From contig CM049309.1 in NCBI GenBank assembly GCA_026874595.1, positions 74,386,426 to 74,450,425 on the forward strand: a stretch of DNA of 64,000 nt. Direction: 5' to 3'. This stretch comes from Sipunculus nudus (lineage: Eukaryota > Annelida > Sipuncula > Golfingiida > Sipunculidae). The position numbers and the translations under genes are program-made. Below are positions 1-13,507 of this stretch, in pieces. Below the pieces are notes generated by a model, which searched no databases, was not told where the DNA came from, and saw only the letters and a list, made by a program, of their open reading frames with translations. Position 1 is the first letter of the stretch; every line of letters begins with the position of its first letter.

Positions 1-200
1 TGACATCCACAAGAAAAAAAGTATCAACATAGGACACAGTTAAGAAAAAAAAAACACAACATCAGGTCAGGACATGTGAAATGGAACAAATTAGAAAACA
101 GAGCTAATATGCCATGAGAAGTTATGTTGTGTGTTGCATATTTTTTTATATATGTTATAGCACAAACAGATGTACAATATATATAGAAATTTTAACTTAC

Positions 201-293
201 CCTTCCTGGTGGTTTTGAAGCAAAAAATAGATATGTCGCTGCATTCCACATCAGAAAGATGCTGAGCAGGAAGAACGTCCAGCGCCTCCTCAT
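201..293 (-). CDS. First coding exon of a type II single-pass membrane protein, possibly a Golgi glycosyltransferase
   Basis: On the minus strand an ATG at 293 opens 31 codons ending in AGG at a clean GTAAG donor (plus-strand cttac, 196-200), so the following intron is phase 0. The peptide starts MRRRWTFFLLSIFLMW and ends in SKPPGR. Three arginines precede one hydrophobic stretch (about residues 6-25) and a short basic/proline stem follows. That is the signal-anchor layout of type II Golgi enzymes such as polypeptide GalNAc-transferases. The start is well fixed: an in-frame TGA lies four codons upstream (303-305) and G is at -3. Later exons lie beyond the left edge, so the catalytic domain is not visible and the family is inference. 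The longer ORF in another frame across this region (91-306) runs through the donor and is a shadow. Confidence 0.62.
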
Positions 294-352
294 GACAGAA
301 CCTCAAACTAAAGCATGGTGTGCACTGATAGACAGCGTCCTCTCCTCTTCAC
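294..352 (-). other. 5' UTR part of the minus-strand coding exon, with splice acceptor
   Basis: Upstream of the ATG at 293 the minus strand reads back to a plausible acceptor. Its polypyrimidine-rich tract ends in ..CATTTCAG, with the AG at plus 354-353, so the exon would start at 352. The leader contains a two-codon upstream ORF (ATG CTT TAG). The first exon and promoter must therefore lie at higher coordinates. Confidence 0.5.
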
Positions 353-3300
353 CTGAAATGATACAATAAAGTATAGATTTTAGGTACAGTTATTCCTATC
401 TTCCTGGTACAGTTAGCGTAAAAGAACTAAAACTGTACATGGGCTCTCCAACAGGAACTTGCTACAGCAGGAGGCATTGTGAATCTAAATGATCAAAATG
501 TGGTCTGAATGAACAAAATCAAATAAATCAGTGTCAGTCACGGAATACATATGAAAATCAATACACACACATGCTTATAGTGTGTATATATCATTGCTAC
601 TATAAAGATTCAGGCAGCTGTTAGTCAGCCAATTTACAGCCCAAATGAACCCAGGACTAAGCTGCTCTTGTAGACTAGCACAGTCAAGGTTCCTTTTATT
701 TTTCATAGTAATGCACAAAATGATGAAAATAAAGTAGACTGAGCAGGAAGCGAGCGAGAAATCAATGATTGAAATAAAGTATTTCCAAAAAAAGTAGCTA
801 AAGACTATTTTCTCTTTTAGGGTTACCTGTGTAACTAAAGACCATCTTCTGTTTTGGAGCAACTAAATTACCTGATTTTAAACCAGTTCGGGGGCATTTT
901 TCCCATACATCCTGACTTTTTCCTGACAGGAAAAAGAAACACTTATTTCAAGTTTTTTTCAGGATAGCATGGAACCCAGGTACCCTCATGTACCTAATTT
1001 TGTCTTTCTGGGTCTCAGAAAGAAAGCCCATATAAGCCCATCCTAGCAGTATTTCCTCACTTCTGGGAATATCTCTGATATGTGATTCCATAACTTCACC
1101 TTTAACGGTACAAAAATTTGAAATATGATTCCTGATAAAATCAAATAACTTATGACTTATATCAAATAAACAATTGTTAAATGGAAAGCATACTTAGTAT
1201 GTAAACATTTTACATTTACAATAATGACTGGTACAAATACAGACCCATTATGCTTGTTCTTAATATAACATCACAACAGAGTTCCAAGATGGCTTCATAA
1301 AAGCCATATTGGATTTCTGGCATATGTAAAATATGACATCACATCCTCTCAGACTCACTTACCAGTACTAATCTACAATACAAATTTCACTTCAATTAAT
1401 AAAACAGCTCTGGATGAAAGAATTCCAAGAGTGCTACCTGATGGCCATAATGGATACCTTATCTGTATAAAATAGACAACATGCCAGTCTTCAGTAAAAA
1501 TTCAATGTTTGCTAAATATTTCTTGAGATAATGTGAGCAAAAGAAATGGATGTCCTGAGGGACAGATAGGAAACCTCATTTAGTATATGATACCTGCCAG
1601 AAGGTCATGCCTTAAAATTATTCCTCAAATTATAATTGTAATAAATTTGATTATTTTTTTATAATAAATTTTAATGAGATTTAATGAGTGTAATGAGGCT
1701 CTATATAGTGAAATCATACAACGCTGAAAAATGTCTATCTGACAACTACGTAACTGTAAAAGTTGTAAGCAGAGATTAATTCACTCTCTACAGTAACCAT
1801 ATATGAAACACTCAATACACTGAAAATATCTTTGTGCAATGTATGCAAGTTTATTCCATAGTTATTTATAAAATGCAGCCATTTATATTGAAGTTTTCTT
1901 GCTCCATATTTTGTCTGTTTGTTTTAAATCATTTCAGGACTAATGATCAGGTTTTAAAAACCCATTTAGGCCAGATGCATGAAAGATGCAGTAACGTTGG
2001 CATGTATCAGCTAGAAACCTGCAGCTTTATATAAACCATACAAACAAGACAATAGTTAACCATCTTTTGAGCACATGCATTTCCTGCACACAGCATGTTA
2101 ATGTGTCCGCTCAGCAGAGTGATAATATCCTTCCTTAATAAACTTGTTCCCTTTTTATGCATCTCCAGCTGAGGGTGGTCTGCTTCTAATACAATCTCCC
2201 ACACCCCTCCTATAGCCCGGTTCTTGTCCAATCTCAGCCACAAAGATGGCATTTTATCACTGAATCTACCTTTCTATTTAAACAAGTCAGATTACTTTGT
2301 TGCATACTCATGCTATACAAATAAATTTCCTTGAAATTATGAAGTACATTCTTGTGAAAAAAAGTATAGTAACCCTTAAATTTCAGTGGAGAAGATATAA
2401 TTTCATAAGTAAATATATAAACTTAACTGCATAGATATTCCTACTTAAGGTCAAATACCAAAATGGTATCAAATTCATAAGCGCAATAAATAAAACAAGT
2501 TTAGTCAAATTATTACCAAGCAAAGCCTCCTTGTATCAAAGCTCAGATATGTCAAAAATTTTCTTTCTGTCTCTTCTTCTTCAACAAAACAATGTATCAA
2601 TGTAGTTAAATCAGAGTGCGTTGTGAATGATTAAGTGTACTGGAAAAGTGGATCACCTACAAATGGACAGGAAACAGGTAAAGGTTATTTGAGTATCATT
2701 CTTAGGATGAACATGTTCTAGATCGTGTGTTCACAAAATTTGTCAAGCCCTGTAAATAAGCTATGCCCTTCATACACTTGCCCTTTAATTACCTGGCTTC
2801 ATTAATTGATCTCAAGTAAAACCAGCTGATCTCAGAAACCACCTTCTTTAATTAGCTTTGAAGTGCAGACCTATCAACCTAGGATTTCCTACTTCTGGTA
2901 CAAAAATCTGCTTTGGCTTAGCACCACCACAATGTGATAGAACTCTTGAGTTACTATTCCTCTTACTTTTTAAATTAGAAGCAATAACCCACATCAATAA
3001 AAACATGCCTAACCCTATATAATATCCTGTGAGGTATAAAACCTAATGATTCATAAATCACACAGTTTACTCTCTCAGGCTGCTATAGCCCTCCTGCCTA
3101 CCTGTTACCAGCCACCAACACTAATTTGAAACACATGACCTGTGCTTTTATTACCCCACATAAATCTAGTCTTTCTGTATATAAAACCACTATACTGGGG
3201 CATGTATCACCAAAAGTCGATAAAAAAGCACTTCCCGATTCTTACTGCCATCTGTTTTGGTATCAAATGCCCTGAGGCACATAACATTCCCTGTTTTTCA

Positions 3301-4142
3301 CAACTATAACCATTATTTATATTCTCGTGACTTAATAACTGCACCATTGTTATAAGGCAAAGATGGTACATGCTTGTGTGATATCAGGGAAAAGCATAAG
3401 CCTGAGGAAAGCTTAGTTGAGAGCAAATACCTCTGAAAAGGCAAAATGTTCACACTTAAGGAAAAAAGTGAAAAAAAAGTCATCAGTAAAATTCTACTGT
3501 ACAGTGTACACTTTATCAGGCCTGTGAATAGTGAGGACCCTTATAATTTGTTCAATTATGATTCTTTACCTTTGATTCAATTCTTAAGTAGCAAATATCA
3601 AACTTTTAGAAAATAAAAGCAATTTTACCAAAATTGGTCAAGGTGTTAGTAAATTTCAGCAAATAAAAGAAGATGTAGCTCTCCCTCTCTTTGTTGCCAC
3701 TATATATGTTTCTATGTGTGTGGACTGGTTCACCAGCGAAACTTTTTGAAGTAGATTTAGGGGATATGTGTGATAAAGAGCTTAGACACTGCAAACAACT
3801 CCATCAAATGTGAAAGCTCATGCAAAAAAAAAAACAATAATTGAAATGATTCAATTCAGATTGCATGTTTCTGATGCCTAAAGAACACTTCACCATTTGA
3901 GCCTAATTATATGCCTGATGTGACTTTGTAAGATCACTGAATTAAATGACTAACCATCCCAGTGATGGCATGCAAAATCTGTCATCTGATAATCTCAAAT
4001 TTGATTCGTGCATTTGTGGTCTTCATGTATTATAACAAAAATGTGTGTTTTATATGGTCACATGTTACTGAAAGAAATGGCCCATTTGGATTGCTGGCAA
4101 AGAACAGTTTATCAGGAACAAAAACTAGGAGTTTTTTTTTAA
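353..4142. other. AT-rich intronic DNA, nothing recognised
   Basis: This stretch is probably part of the first intron of the minus-strand gene. I see only short A/T runs and scattered short ORFs on both strands, with no transposon ends, tandem arrays or convincing exons. Confidence 0.5.
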
Positions 4143-4286
4143 TGTAAAGACAGAAGTTTCTAGGTCCAACTAGCATGATTTGTGGCCCGTTAATGGACAA
4201 CTGGACGACCAGACAGACAAAGCATAATGACCAGACAAAGCATGATCGCTATAGTTCAGATGACTTGCAGTCAGCTGGGCTAAAAA
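4143..4286 (+). mobile_element. Truncated copy of the CTAAAA-hairpin repeat family
   Basis: Only the 3' end is left. It shares the phrase TTCTAGGTCCA..ATTTGTG..GTTAA.GGAC with the copy at 17399-18030, then has GGACA/CAGAC repeats, and ends in TGACTTGCAGTCA followed by GCTGGGCTAAAA. Inner TGACT and AGTCA form the hairpin, the same arrangement as in the four longer copies. Confidence 0.6.
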
Positions 4287-4295
4287 AATTGATTT

Positions 4296-4310
4296 GGGGG
4301 GGGGGGGGGG
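4296..4310 (+). repeat. Poly(G) run, 15 G
   Basis: An uninterrupted G tract directly downstream of the truncated repeat copy. Its length is likely to be polymorphic or uncertain in sequencing. Confidence 0.9.
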
Positions 4311-6105
4311 CACTTGATAGGGCAGGGGCCTTCATTAGGACGAATATCACAAGGATTTTAATCCTTGATGACTGTCAAGTGATACTAGGGGTTAGAGAGA
4401 GACAATGTGCAGAGGAACATTCCCCTGTATCTGGATTTAGATCTACACAAGAATGTTCTTCAGGAACAGGTTCTTTATGATAATGGACTTAGCCACCACA
4501 TTTTGTGACAACCTGTGTCATGACAATATACCTAAATGCCAAATTAGTTTTTGAAATGTTGGGAATGATGCAAACTGTGCCCTAAGGAGGTCACTTAACA
4601 CATTTCCCAATAAATCTTGAGAAATCTGAATTTTTTTTGTGGAGGGGCTATCTATCAGAAACTACACCACTGTATCCAGTGTGTTAACTTGCCCAATGGT
4701 CTATCATATTTTGAATGAATCTAATCTGGCCTTCAAGTGTAAAAAAATGAAGGGTAATATGCCACTAAATTACCTTCTTCATATACCTGATCAACAAGAG
4801 TGGTAATATTTTTTATCTGTACTACATGGAAACACTGGAGTGAAAAGTTCAATGAGTACAGGTATGTGCAGGTGTCTTCAGGCAAATTAATGTAGCTGAA
4901 TCATCTGGCTTTTAAGTGAACTTAGTGTTAATCTTTGCTACGTATTTAACAGTTATTAAAAAACCATGTCAAGTAGAAGACAACTCAATACTTCCTTTAT
5001 TGTCATTCAACTAGGGCTATGTTCTGCCAAATGAAGTCATTTTATTTCAAATTATTGATGCAAAAGATTGATAACCCATAGACCTGGTTCAGTAATCAAT
5101 ATGGCACTTATTACCCATATCATGCTCCAGTAAACAACAAAAGCTAATTGAAAAAAAAGAAACTAATATTTCAAGAAATCAACAAGATATATTTGATATA
5201 GCACCTGTTGGAACCTCACTGTCCCCTGAAGACCTTCTGTAAAAACCACATCAGCTGCTGATCAATCGTTGAATGAACTGGGATCATTATCACAGCTGTG
5301 AAGGACTCCTACTGGGATCAATCAGAAGTACACAGATTCCTGCGGTCTGCCCATCTGTGTGAAGTCTGCTGGTTCTATAACAGTTGTAAGTCACTGTCAT
5401 CACCCAGGAAAGAAGGGGTGAAAGACATGAAGTATCAGGCTCTGTTAGTGTTACTGTTAGCAATACATGCTGCATAAAAGGGTTTCAGCATCTTTATGTG
5501 GTGGTTGTGGTTCTTGGGCACTATTATATAAAGATCAAAATGATTTAACAAACATCTTGAATCTGATATCATATATAATAAACACTGAGAATCAACTGAA
5601 ATGATAACCAAGACACAGGGTTCATAAGGCTACAAAAATATATATAACAAAAAACTTTTACTATCTGTATATTGGTGAGAATAAGAGCATATTTTATTTG
5701 TCCTAAATTTTCAGATATATTTTAGTATCAAAAGGGGATCTGCAATTAGCCCTATTACCATGCCAATGAGGTTACGTTTTTACCTATGTCTGTTTGTTGT
5801 AGGTTTGTTTGTAAGCATGATTATGCAATATATTTACCTGCTGATCCAATTTTCATGAAACATTGTGAAGGGCAGGGACTAGGGCCAGGGAAAACCCCAT
5901 TTTTTTGAGTGCTGATCCTGACAAAGGGCTACATTCAAAAAGACAGCGTTTGCTTTGGCAGCGATATGCACTCTACTGAATACCATTCTAGTTCAAACCA
6001 CAGGTCACTTGTAGAATTGATGATAATTAATACTTCAAATGCTGTCCAAGGCTATGAAAATTACCCTATTACTGATCAGACTCTGCCTGAAATCATCCTA
6101 TAACT
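4311..6105. other. AT-rich intronic DNA, nothing recognised
   Basis: No transposon termini, tandem repeats or exon-like ORFs are visible between the poly(G) run and the first HINE-like element. Confidence 0.5.
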
Positions 6106-7689
6106 AGACATTTCTTGGCACCGCAGGTGCCAGAGTATCCCCAGACATAGTAGGCACCCCCCTTTAAGAATAGGCCCCCATTTTTAGCAGCATATACCGA
6201 CACTTGGCAAGCAATTATTGTTTCTTCCATCTATCAATGCACAATCTTTTTGAAGATGTTGGTCCTGTGGCCTTGACCTTTGACCTCATGACCCCAAAAT
6301 CAATTCGGGTCTTGCTTTTCCAATGGGACATATACAAGTCAAGTTTGAAATCTATACATCAATAAAAGAAGGAATTATCATCCAGAAACTAATTTTTGGC
6401 CAGACTGCTCCTGTGACCTTCACCTTTGACCTTGTGACCTCAAAATTGATAGGGGTCTTCCACTCTTGGCAGGTGAACTATATGTGCAAGATGAAAGATC
6501 TGAGATGAATTATTTAGCTGAAAATGCATCCACAATCTTTTTAAAGATGTGTCCTGTGACCTTGACCTTTGACCTCATGACCCTAGAAGCTATAGGGTTC
6601 TTACTTTAGTGGTGGGCCATACATAAGTCATGTTTGAAATCCATATGGCTATCAACACTGGAGATACTGTGGTTGGCTTCATATTCGCGAGGCTGAAATT
6701 TTGCGATTTCTTCATTTTTAAAGTTTTGCGAGGGTTTCATTTTCGCGATTGCACCAGAATCTATGAAATCGAATTAAAATAATATTTACATTTATTATAA
6801 AATAAAAATTTATCCCACAATATGTCACTCATAACCGTTATAGTAATTGTATTATGACCTGTATCATAGTCAATGTTTTCACAATTATTATTACGTGTTT
6901 GCACGAGAAGGTTCCGATATACCATCCACAGATTATTTTGTTGATTAATAAACCATGTTTTTGGACGTGTGGTAACTTATCCATTTGTGCAGTTGCATCA
7001 TACCTTATTGTGCAACCTCAATAAAAGGACAGCTTATTCCCGAGGGTTTCATATTCGCGATTATATACCATTCGCGAATATTGCGAAAATAAAACCCTCG
7101 CGAACAAAAAGGCAACCACAGTGTCATAAGAGGTGTGTGGTTTTCACCAAATATGGACACATTGAAGGTCAAGGCCACTCTCATGATAAAGGTCATGACC
7201 CAAATGTAAATAGACCTCATCCCATAACCCATCTCTCTAGATGTGCATAATATGAAAGAAATCTGTCCCTTAGTTTTTGACTTATAATGCTTACAGTACT
7301 GTCAAGTGGCAATTATGGGGGTATTAAAAGGCGTAAAAACAAGAAAAGGATAATAGGTGGCACCACCAGTTTCCGGTATATTGCAGGGCTATCCAAGATC
7401 TTTGGTCACCTTGATTTTTGGAACAGTCCATGCAAGCTTACTTGAGATATTTAAGAATTTGTGTTATTTTCAGCAAAAATGGACCTATTCAAGTTCAAGG
7501 TCACTCTCCTAGCATAGGTCATGACCTCATTTTTAATAGGCTTTGTCCCCTTACCTATATCTATACAAATGTAAAGTTTGAAAAAGATCAGTGAAATATT
7601 TTTTGAGTTATCCCGCTCACAAGGTTTTTCTGCAGCGGCGGCGGGACCGTTGTGAAACCATAGTATCCCGACTTTGTCTGGGGATACAA
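6106..7689 (+). mobile_element. HINE-like non-autonomous element, copy A (with nested MITE)
   Basis: The boundaries are where similarity to the copies at 36488-38469 and 43268-45887 starts and stops. The 5' end has a perfect hairpin, GGCACC-GCA-GGTGCC (6117-6131), then GTATCCCCAGAC (6135-6146). The middle holds about 1.5 units of the 288-bp repeat with TGACCTTTGACCT motifs at 6274 and 6563. The 3' end has a short GGC run and then a hairpin, GTATCCCGAC-TTT-GTCTGGGGATAC (7663-7687), whose right arm is the inverse of the 5' motif. Subterminal inverted repeats, an internal tandem core and a 3' hairpin are known features of Helentron-associated elements. No Rep/helicase is encoded. A different transposon interrupts this copy at 6667-7121. 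Confidence 0.6.
6667..7121. mobile_element. TA-flanked MITE (Tc1/mariner-type), 455 bp, nested in HINE copy A
   Basis: The ends are CTGTGGTTGGC and its near-complement GGCAACCACAG. It is flanked by TA on the left (6665-6666) and TG on the right (7122-7123, a decayed TA). The two other HINE copies read straight through as GGAGATATCATAAGAG, so they provide the empty site. Subterminal sequence is rich in inverted TTCGCGA words. No transposase ORF is present. Confidence 0.75.
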
Positions 7690-10600
7690 TGATAGCTGTT
7701 GATAGTGCTTGTTAGCTTCTCAATGACTTTTCCAGTTTTAAAGAATACCTGTAGGTGTTAACGATTCAAGTAATGTCTTGTGTTTATGAAATGATGACAA
7801 TTTCTTGTAAGGACCAGTGATCTTTAATGGACCTGTTAATCTCTTTGGCCAGTGCTTTGAATCCCTGGTATTATAATTACAGCACTGAACTTGTGATATT
7901 TCATGTGTGCACTAAATCCTCCTGCACACACACCCCAGATCAAGGGTTTTCCTACAAGGGTGCACTACCTAACCCCAAAAATGAATGGGTACTAGTCAGG
8001 GGCAGCCAGCATCTTTGGTATATATACCCTTGTGCTTTTGATAAACCAGTTCTAGTGAATATTCCTGGGAATTCTGAAAACCTTCAAGAATCGAAACACC
8101 AGAGAGACCTTTAGGACAAAACTGCATATAAACACTTTATTGTTTTTATATCAGGCCATAAACTTTTATCACAAACAGTGATGGATTAAAGAAACAATGC
8201 TGTCAACAAATGATAAAATTAACACATCTGATCATATAACCAGGTTAACTCCCAGGGAATAAACACTAAGTAAAACAATGAAGATTACAGGCAGCCAGCA
8301 GAGAAGCAGACATTGGTTAAATGAATAAACCTGGTGATTTCAACGTGGAAGACATTCAAATTATGTCCAAGGTACTTGAGCCTCAACTGCATAATGGTCC
8401 AATCTTGTTGAACCTCTGAGATTGCTCTAATTCTTAAAGACAGGTTATGACTTCTGGATTATTTCTTACCCTGTGCATATAAAACCTGAAATCCAGAGAG
8501 CTTTATAATAACATATCATTCTTATTGTTTGGATATTTTCAGCCTCATTCAATAAACAGTGCCAGCAACAGGCCATGGACCTGTCCTTAAAAAAATATTA
8601 GGTAAACCTTACAATTTACAGGAAATTAGGTGTAACCATTCTATGCATTTCTGTGGTGCTCATTTGAGGAAATTTGCTTGGTCTAGACAGAGCAAGTGTG
8701 CCTTGTAAGTTTTTGTAAGCCTTGCCAAGGTATCATCAAGTGAGACTCCTGCATGAGAGTTAACCAGAACAAACCCAAGAATCATCAGTAAAATATCATA
8801 GTGATCAAGGAACAAATGAAAGTAAAAACTAGAAATCTGTATTCTAAGGAAAGCAAGCCTCTGTCATGTGGGTGAGGGGGGGTCCCTATTGTGGAATGTT
8901 CCAAAAACTGTGTGCATTCACTTACTCAGCCAACATTCCCAGGTTCATTCCTGCATAAGTGACTATTCAGTAATGACTTTCCTGAATCCACGTCAGGTGC
9001 AGGATCCACACCAAAATCTAATCAATTTTTCATTCGCTCATTCTTGAAATGCCCTGAAAATTTCATGAGATTATGTTCATTATTGCATTAGTTATGTTGA
9101 ACACAAACGCACACACAGACACTGCATGAGACAGGGATAAATGCATTCCCTCCTGAAAGGCCAAAAAGCTATAATAGTGTTTTGGTTCCCTGGTATGTCA
9201 CCAAAGCCAAGGCGAGTTGATTAAACAATGAGCAATAACTGCATTTTAACTATGTAAATGGATGACTATTTTTTAGACAACCAATGAATATCACTGGTAT
9301 CAACTGTTAAAACAATAGTTATCCTGACTTGGCTACCACATCAATTGGTATTTCTTTATGAGAATGGAAAATAAAGGATCCACTATGTATATTTTTTTTT
9401 CGTTTTACTTTATTTCATTTTATTTTTTTTGCAAGCATGCACTTGAAATGCCTGAAATGAAAATATAACCAACTCTGTCAATGAGCCCACATGCATATAT
9501 ATAACATTTTATCTAAAACAATATCTTTTGTCAAATAAGGTAATATCAAGTGCTTGTGAAATTTTTATCTGGCATTATAATAAGGAAACGTTCATTGTGT
9601 CTTCACTGGATACATATTCACCACAAGTGACTACAAAATCTGACCACATCATTTCAATGTCTGTTTCCTTTGGTGAAATCATTTTACAAAACTTATGGCA
9701 AAATGTTGTTTGATGGTTGAACTTACCATATGTTATTTGATCCGGGGTACCCCACACTGATCCACGTGATATAGTGGTCAGAGAAAGTATCACCTGTGAT
9801 TCATTACACAGGTGTACAGTGACTACCTTTCACACACCGAGGGTCATAGAAGTTTCTATAATTATCAGAGAGTGAGTGAACAGAATAGTGGATACTGTGG
9901 GTGGCATTTTGTTCATGGTGGTTTCAAACTTGCAATATTAGTGAAAGGGAAATCATGGTGTAAATAAAGCCTTCCTGAATACACTGGCTCATCTAAACAC
10001 ATGAACAGTCATATATACTACAGCCTCATTAATTAGCATCTAATGAATGTTATCAATGCTTGTAACATCAAAAGTGGAAAGGCAATTGATATTATTAGAA
10101 GTAACATACATGTATGGAGGAGAGGAACTGATATAAGGCCTAGTCATGTTTTCCCATCATCTTTGCTTTTTTGGCAATAAATATTGTTTAAACCAAGCAA
10201 CATGTATTATATGCACCACCTGTAAATCAAAGACTGATCTTATTAATTATGTAAGTTCTACATATTACCTGCTTATATAAATAGGAAACAAACACTTCCA
10301 CTCCTTATATGTTCCTTTGGATCCTCGCCAGATTGTTTGATTTTGCCTGCATATTAAATGAGTAATTGCACAAATTTAACCTTAGAGAAACACCCATAAG
10401 AATGAAAACTTTGAAATATTAACCAAACAAATAAGAACACAACAACAGTATTGTAATATTGTAGAATATATTATTCACTGGAACAATACAAAAATACCAC
10501 TACATGAAGAGGATCAATAGTTTACTGGGCCAGCTGTTCCAATCTGTAAATCTATCAATCCAAGCATATACTGGTTGTAACACAGAGGACCAAAACTGAC

Positions 10601-11906
10601 CCCACTTAAACACAATGGGCACTTGTATATATACTGGTTGCATCAGCATGGCTCGGACAAGCATAGAATGAAGGACACAAGCATGGACGTGACTTCAGTG
10701 TGGGCAGTGGGCTTGGTATAGAGCATGTTCCTGCAACTAACAGTGTTCAAATAAACTTCTAATACATGACTTTGAGACATGTAAACAAGACCATACAAAC
10801 TTGTAGAGCAATGTATAAATCATAATGCCCCTACAAAGTTCAACAACCGGGCCTTTGATTATGCATGACACTTAAATCATGCACAATGTTCACAAGTTAC
10901 TTTCAGTTGCCACCAGACCAACCATGTGGCTGTCTGAAAACATCCCACACTTAATGATACTTTATTTTAGGTTAGACTTTCTGCTTATGAGGCAGTCACA
11001 CAGGACTGGGAGAGGCTATCCTAAACAGAGATTATCTTGGAACCATGACTGGATCTTAATAAGTATCCAATTTAATGGATTCTGAAAGATATACAAAAAA
11101 AGTCATCTCACAAAGTTTCAAGAATATCCATTGACTGCTTTTTGTCTTAACCCAATAAAAAACAAAGTGATCATTGAAAAAGCAGATTCCTTTGAACCTT
11201 TGTCGAGGTAAAACACGATGCAAATCACATTTGATTCTGCACGTTACATTGGCATATACACTCAACAGTTCCTCAGATTCCTCCTTAAGTATCTGAGCCA
11301 AGTAAACATCTTTTAATACCGAACATGATAAAATTTATTATGTATCCATAGCCCAAAAGACTACTCTGATGACACTGTAGCAGGACAGCCTGTTAAACAT
11401 GATAACAGAAAGCAGAAGAACCTGTTTAAAGGTGTCCCCTTGTAACTATTCAACCTTCCAGGAGCCCTGGATTGGGTTAAGAACTGGCCAAGATGCTGAC
11501 AGCATACTAAACAGCAACAGATCACTTAAGGTACACACAAGGGAGACATGATGGACCAAGGATGTGTAGAGCAGCATCAAGCTTTCAATGGACAGTACCC
11601 TGGGGGTAGTACTTGACTGCCAGTGCTGTAGAAGATTGTCCAAACTGCAGCCTTGTCTTAATCCTGCATTTTGCACCTTGGGTTCTGTAAGCTACTGGGC
11701 TACCTGCAAAATTTGGTGTGTAACATCTTTCAAAGAAAAATGTGATGTTTGTTATATAGAACTTTATGTAACACATTTGTGGTTCCTGATTGCCACTGAT
11801 GTGACCAGCTTTTACCACTCTCACGCACAGAGACTCTTTACATTCAGTCAGACCCTTGTACCAAACAAACCATACCTGTGTGAAACTGCACTGTGTTTTA
11901 AAGCTT

Positions 11907-11947
11907 CACTGACAGCTTTCCTGCTCAACATAGGAAAGCTGTCAGTG
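11907..11947. repeat. Perfect 16-bp stem hairpin with 9-nt loop
   Basis: The arm CACTGACAGCTTTCCT (11907-11922) is followed by the loop GCTCAACAT and the exact reverse complement (11932-11947). No larger TIR structure was seen around it. Confidence 0.9.
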
Positions 11948-13450
11948 TGTCAGCAGGTCAGACTAACAGACCAATGGATGATGGATGCAGGGTGATTGCT
12001 ATAGGTCAGATGAGTTTCATCTCTTTAAGCTTCTCTGTTTCCTGATGTGCTTATATGTAAATATCCAAATAAAGATAAACTGTAAAACAGTTATTAAACC
12101 CTCATTACACTTTAATATATAATCTCCATAATCTGATGCCCTATTAATCTATGCCTGTTATGTATTCTGAAAAGAATGATGCATCCATACAATACCTGAT
12201 GGGTGACAGCATATGATCTTTTTAACCTTAAAAGGCCTCTCAGGCTGGTGTCACCTTATTAACAGACAATTGTTTGACTGATGACAAACAATGAACATAA
12301 TATGACAAATTATGGGAGTTATGGGCTGGCATGCTATAAGGAATATCACAATGCTGAGAAAGAAGCTATTAGCAGGAGGACCTGCAGACATAAAGATTAA
12401 CACCTGCAGTTAAAGAGCCAGGAGATAGATAGCAGTATCAAGTGCTGTTAGGGAGTCCCTGCTTCAAACCACTCTTAGCTTAATGATTCCTAATGTCCCA
12501 TTATTAACAGAGTCACATAGATCTGGCGGGCTGATAGACAGAGTGGTTGTGGTAGCAAGCCATCATTGACACTTCAGTCACACAATGAAAGTGGCAAGTG
12601 TGGAAGTTTTTAAAAGAGTATTCAAGAAAAAGAAACACAGTGAGACAGGAATAGCAAATCATTATCCAAGATACATGGGGAAAAAAAATTCATAGCGAAG
12701 AAGTACAGTATGACAAACCCATGTTTCTTAGTAAATGTTGAGTTGTTTTATTCTTATGTGTCATAAAGTTCAGCAGATAAGGGTATAATCAGCTGTGGAT
12801 CTAATTAGATGTTTGTATGGCAAAAGTGCAGTATAGTTGACCTACCACAAACAGACATTACTCATGCTTAATTTTTCCTTTGAATCAAGTTTGATATTAG
12901 CTTTTTTTAAGTAAATCTTATACAAATGTATGGTTGTTGATGGAATCATCAAGTAAATCCAATGTGGAAGCAACAAAAATAAGGACAGGCCATCAGTTAG
13001 GAGGCCAGTTTTAGGCAGGTCATCTGTACTGCACTGTATCGTTTATGTTAAAGGTGTTTAAGTTAATTAGTATAATCAGGTTTTATAATGAAATACCAAG
13101 CAATTAAGTTGAGCATCACTCATAGGCTAGGACCTGTCAGTTGTTATAAACAATTTAAGAAAAAAGTACTGAGCAACATTCTAATTTCAAAGCTAATATT
13201 ATAGAGATAAAAGTTAGTACCAATAGGTGCACAACTAGACAGAGACTACCTAAGAGCTATGAGACAGAGATATGCATCGTGTGCATCTGTCCTCCCTTGT
13301 ATGACACTGGGAACCAAAAGCTGCCTCCTACAACTATTCTGTCAAATATCTGTTTTCTGTGATGTTCAACTGAAAGATTTAAATCTACAGCCAGAACTTG
13401 TAACTTATATAATCAACAGGAACCTGTATTCATGTTATGTGACATGAAAC

Positions 13451-13507
13451 TCAAATATATGTTACTCTGATGTACAGCAACTCAAATACATGTTACTCTG
13501 ATGTACG
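13451..13507 (+). repeat. Short tandem duplication, about 33-bp period
   Basis: Two adjacent copies of a unit containing ACTCAAATA.ATGTTACTCTG followed by ATGTAC, differing at a few bases. Confidence 0.7.

Noticed and set aside
4175-4480. 101-codon ORF across the poly(G) run
   Set aside because: It starts inside a repeat fragment and translates the G run as Gly-Gly-Gly-Gly.
11588-11995. 135-codon plus-strand ORF
   Set aside because: Overlapped by antisense ORFs of 76 and 79 codons, Cys/Leu-rich without a recognisable domain, and containing the perfect hairpin; consistent with a chance frame.
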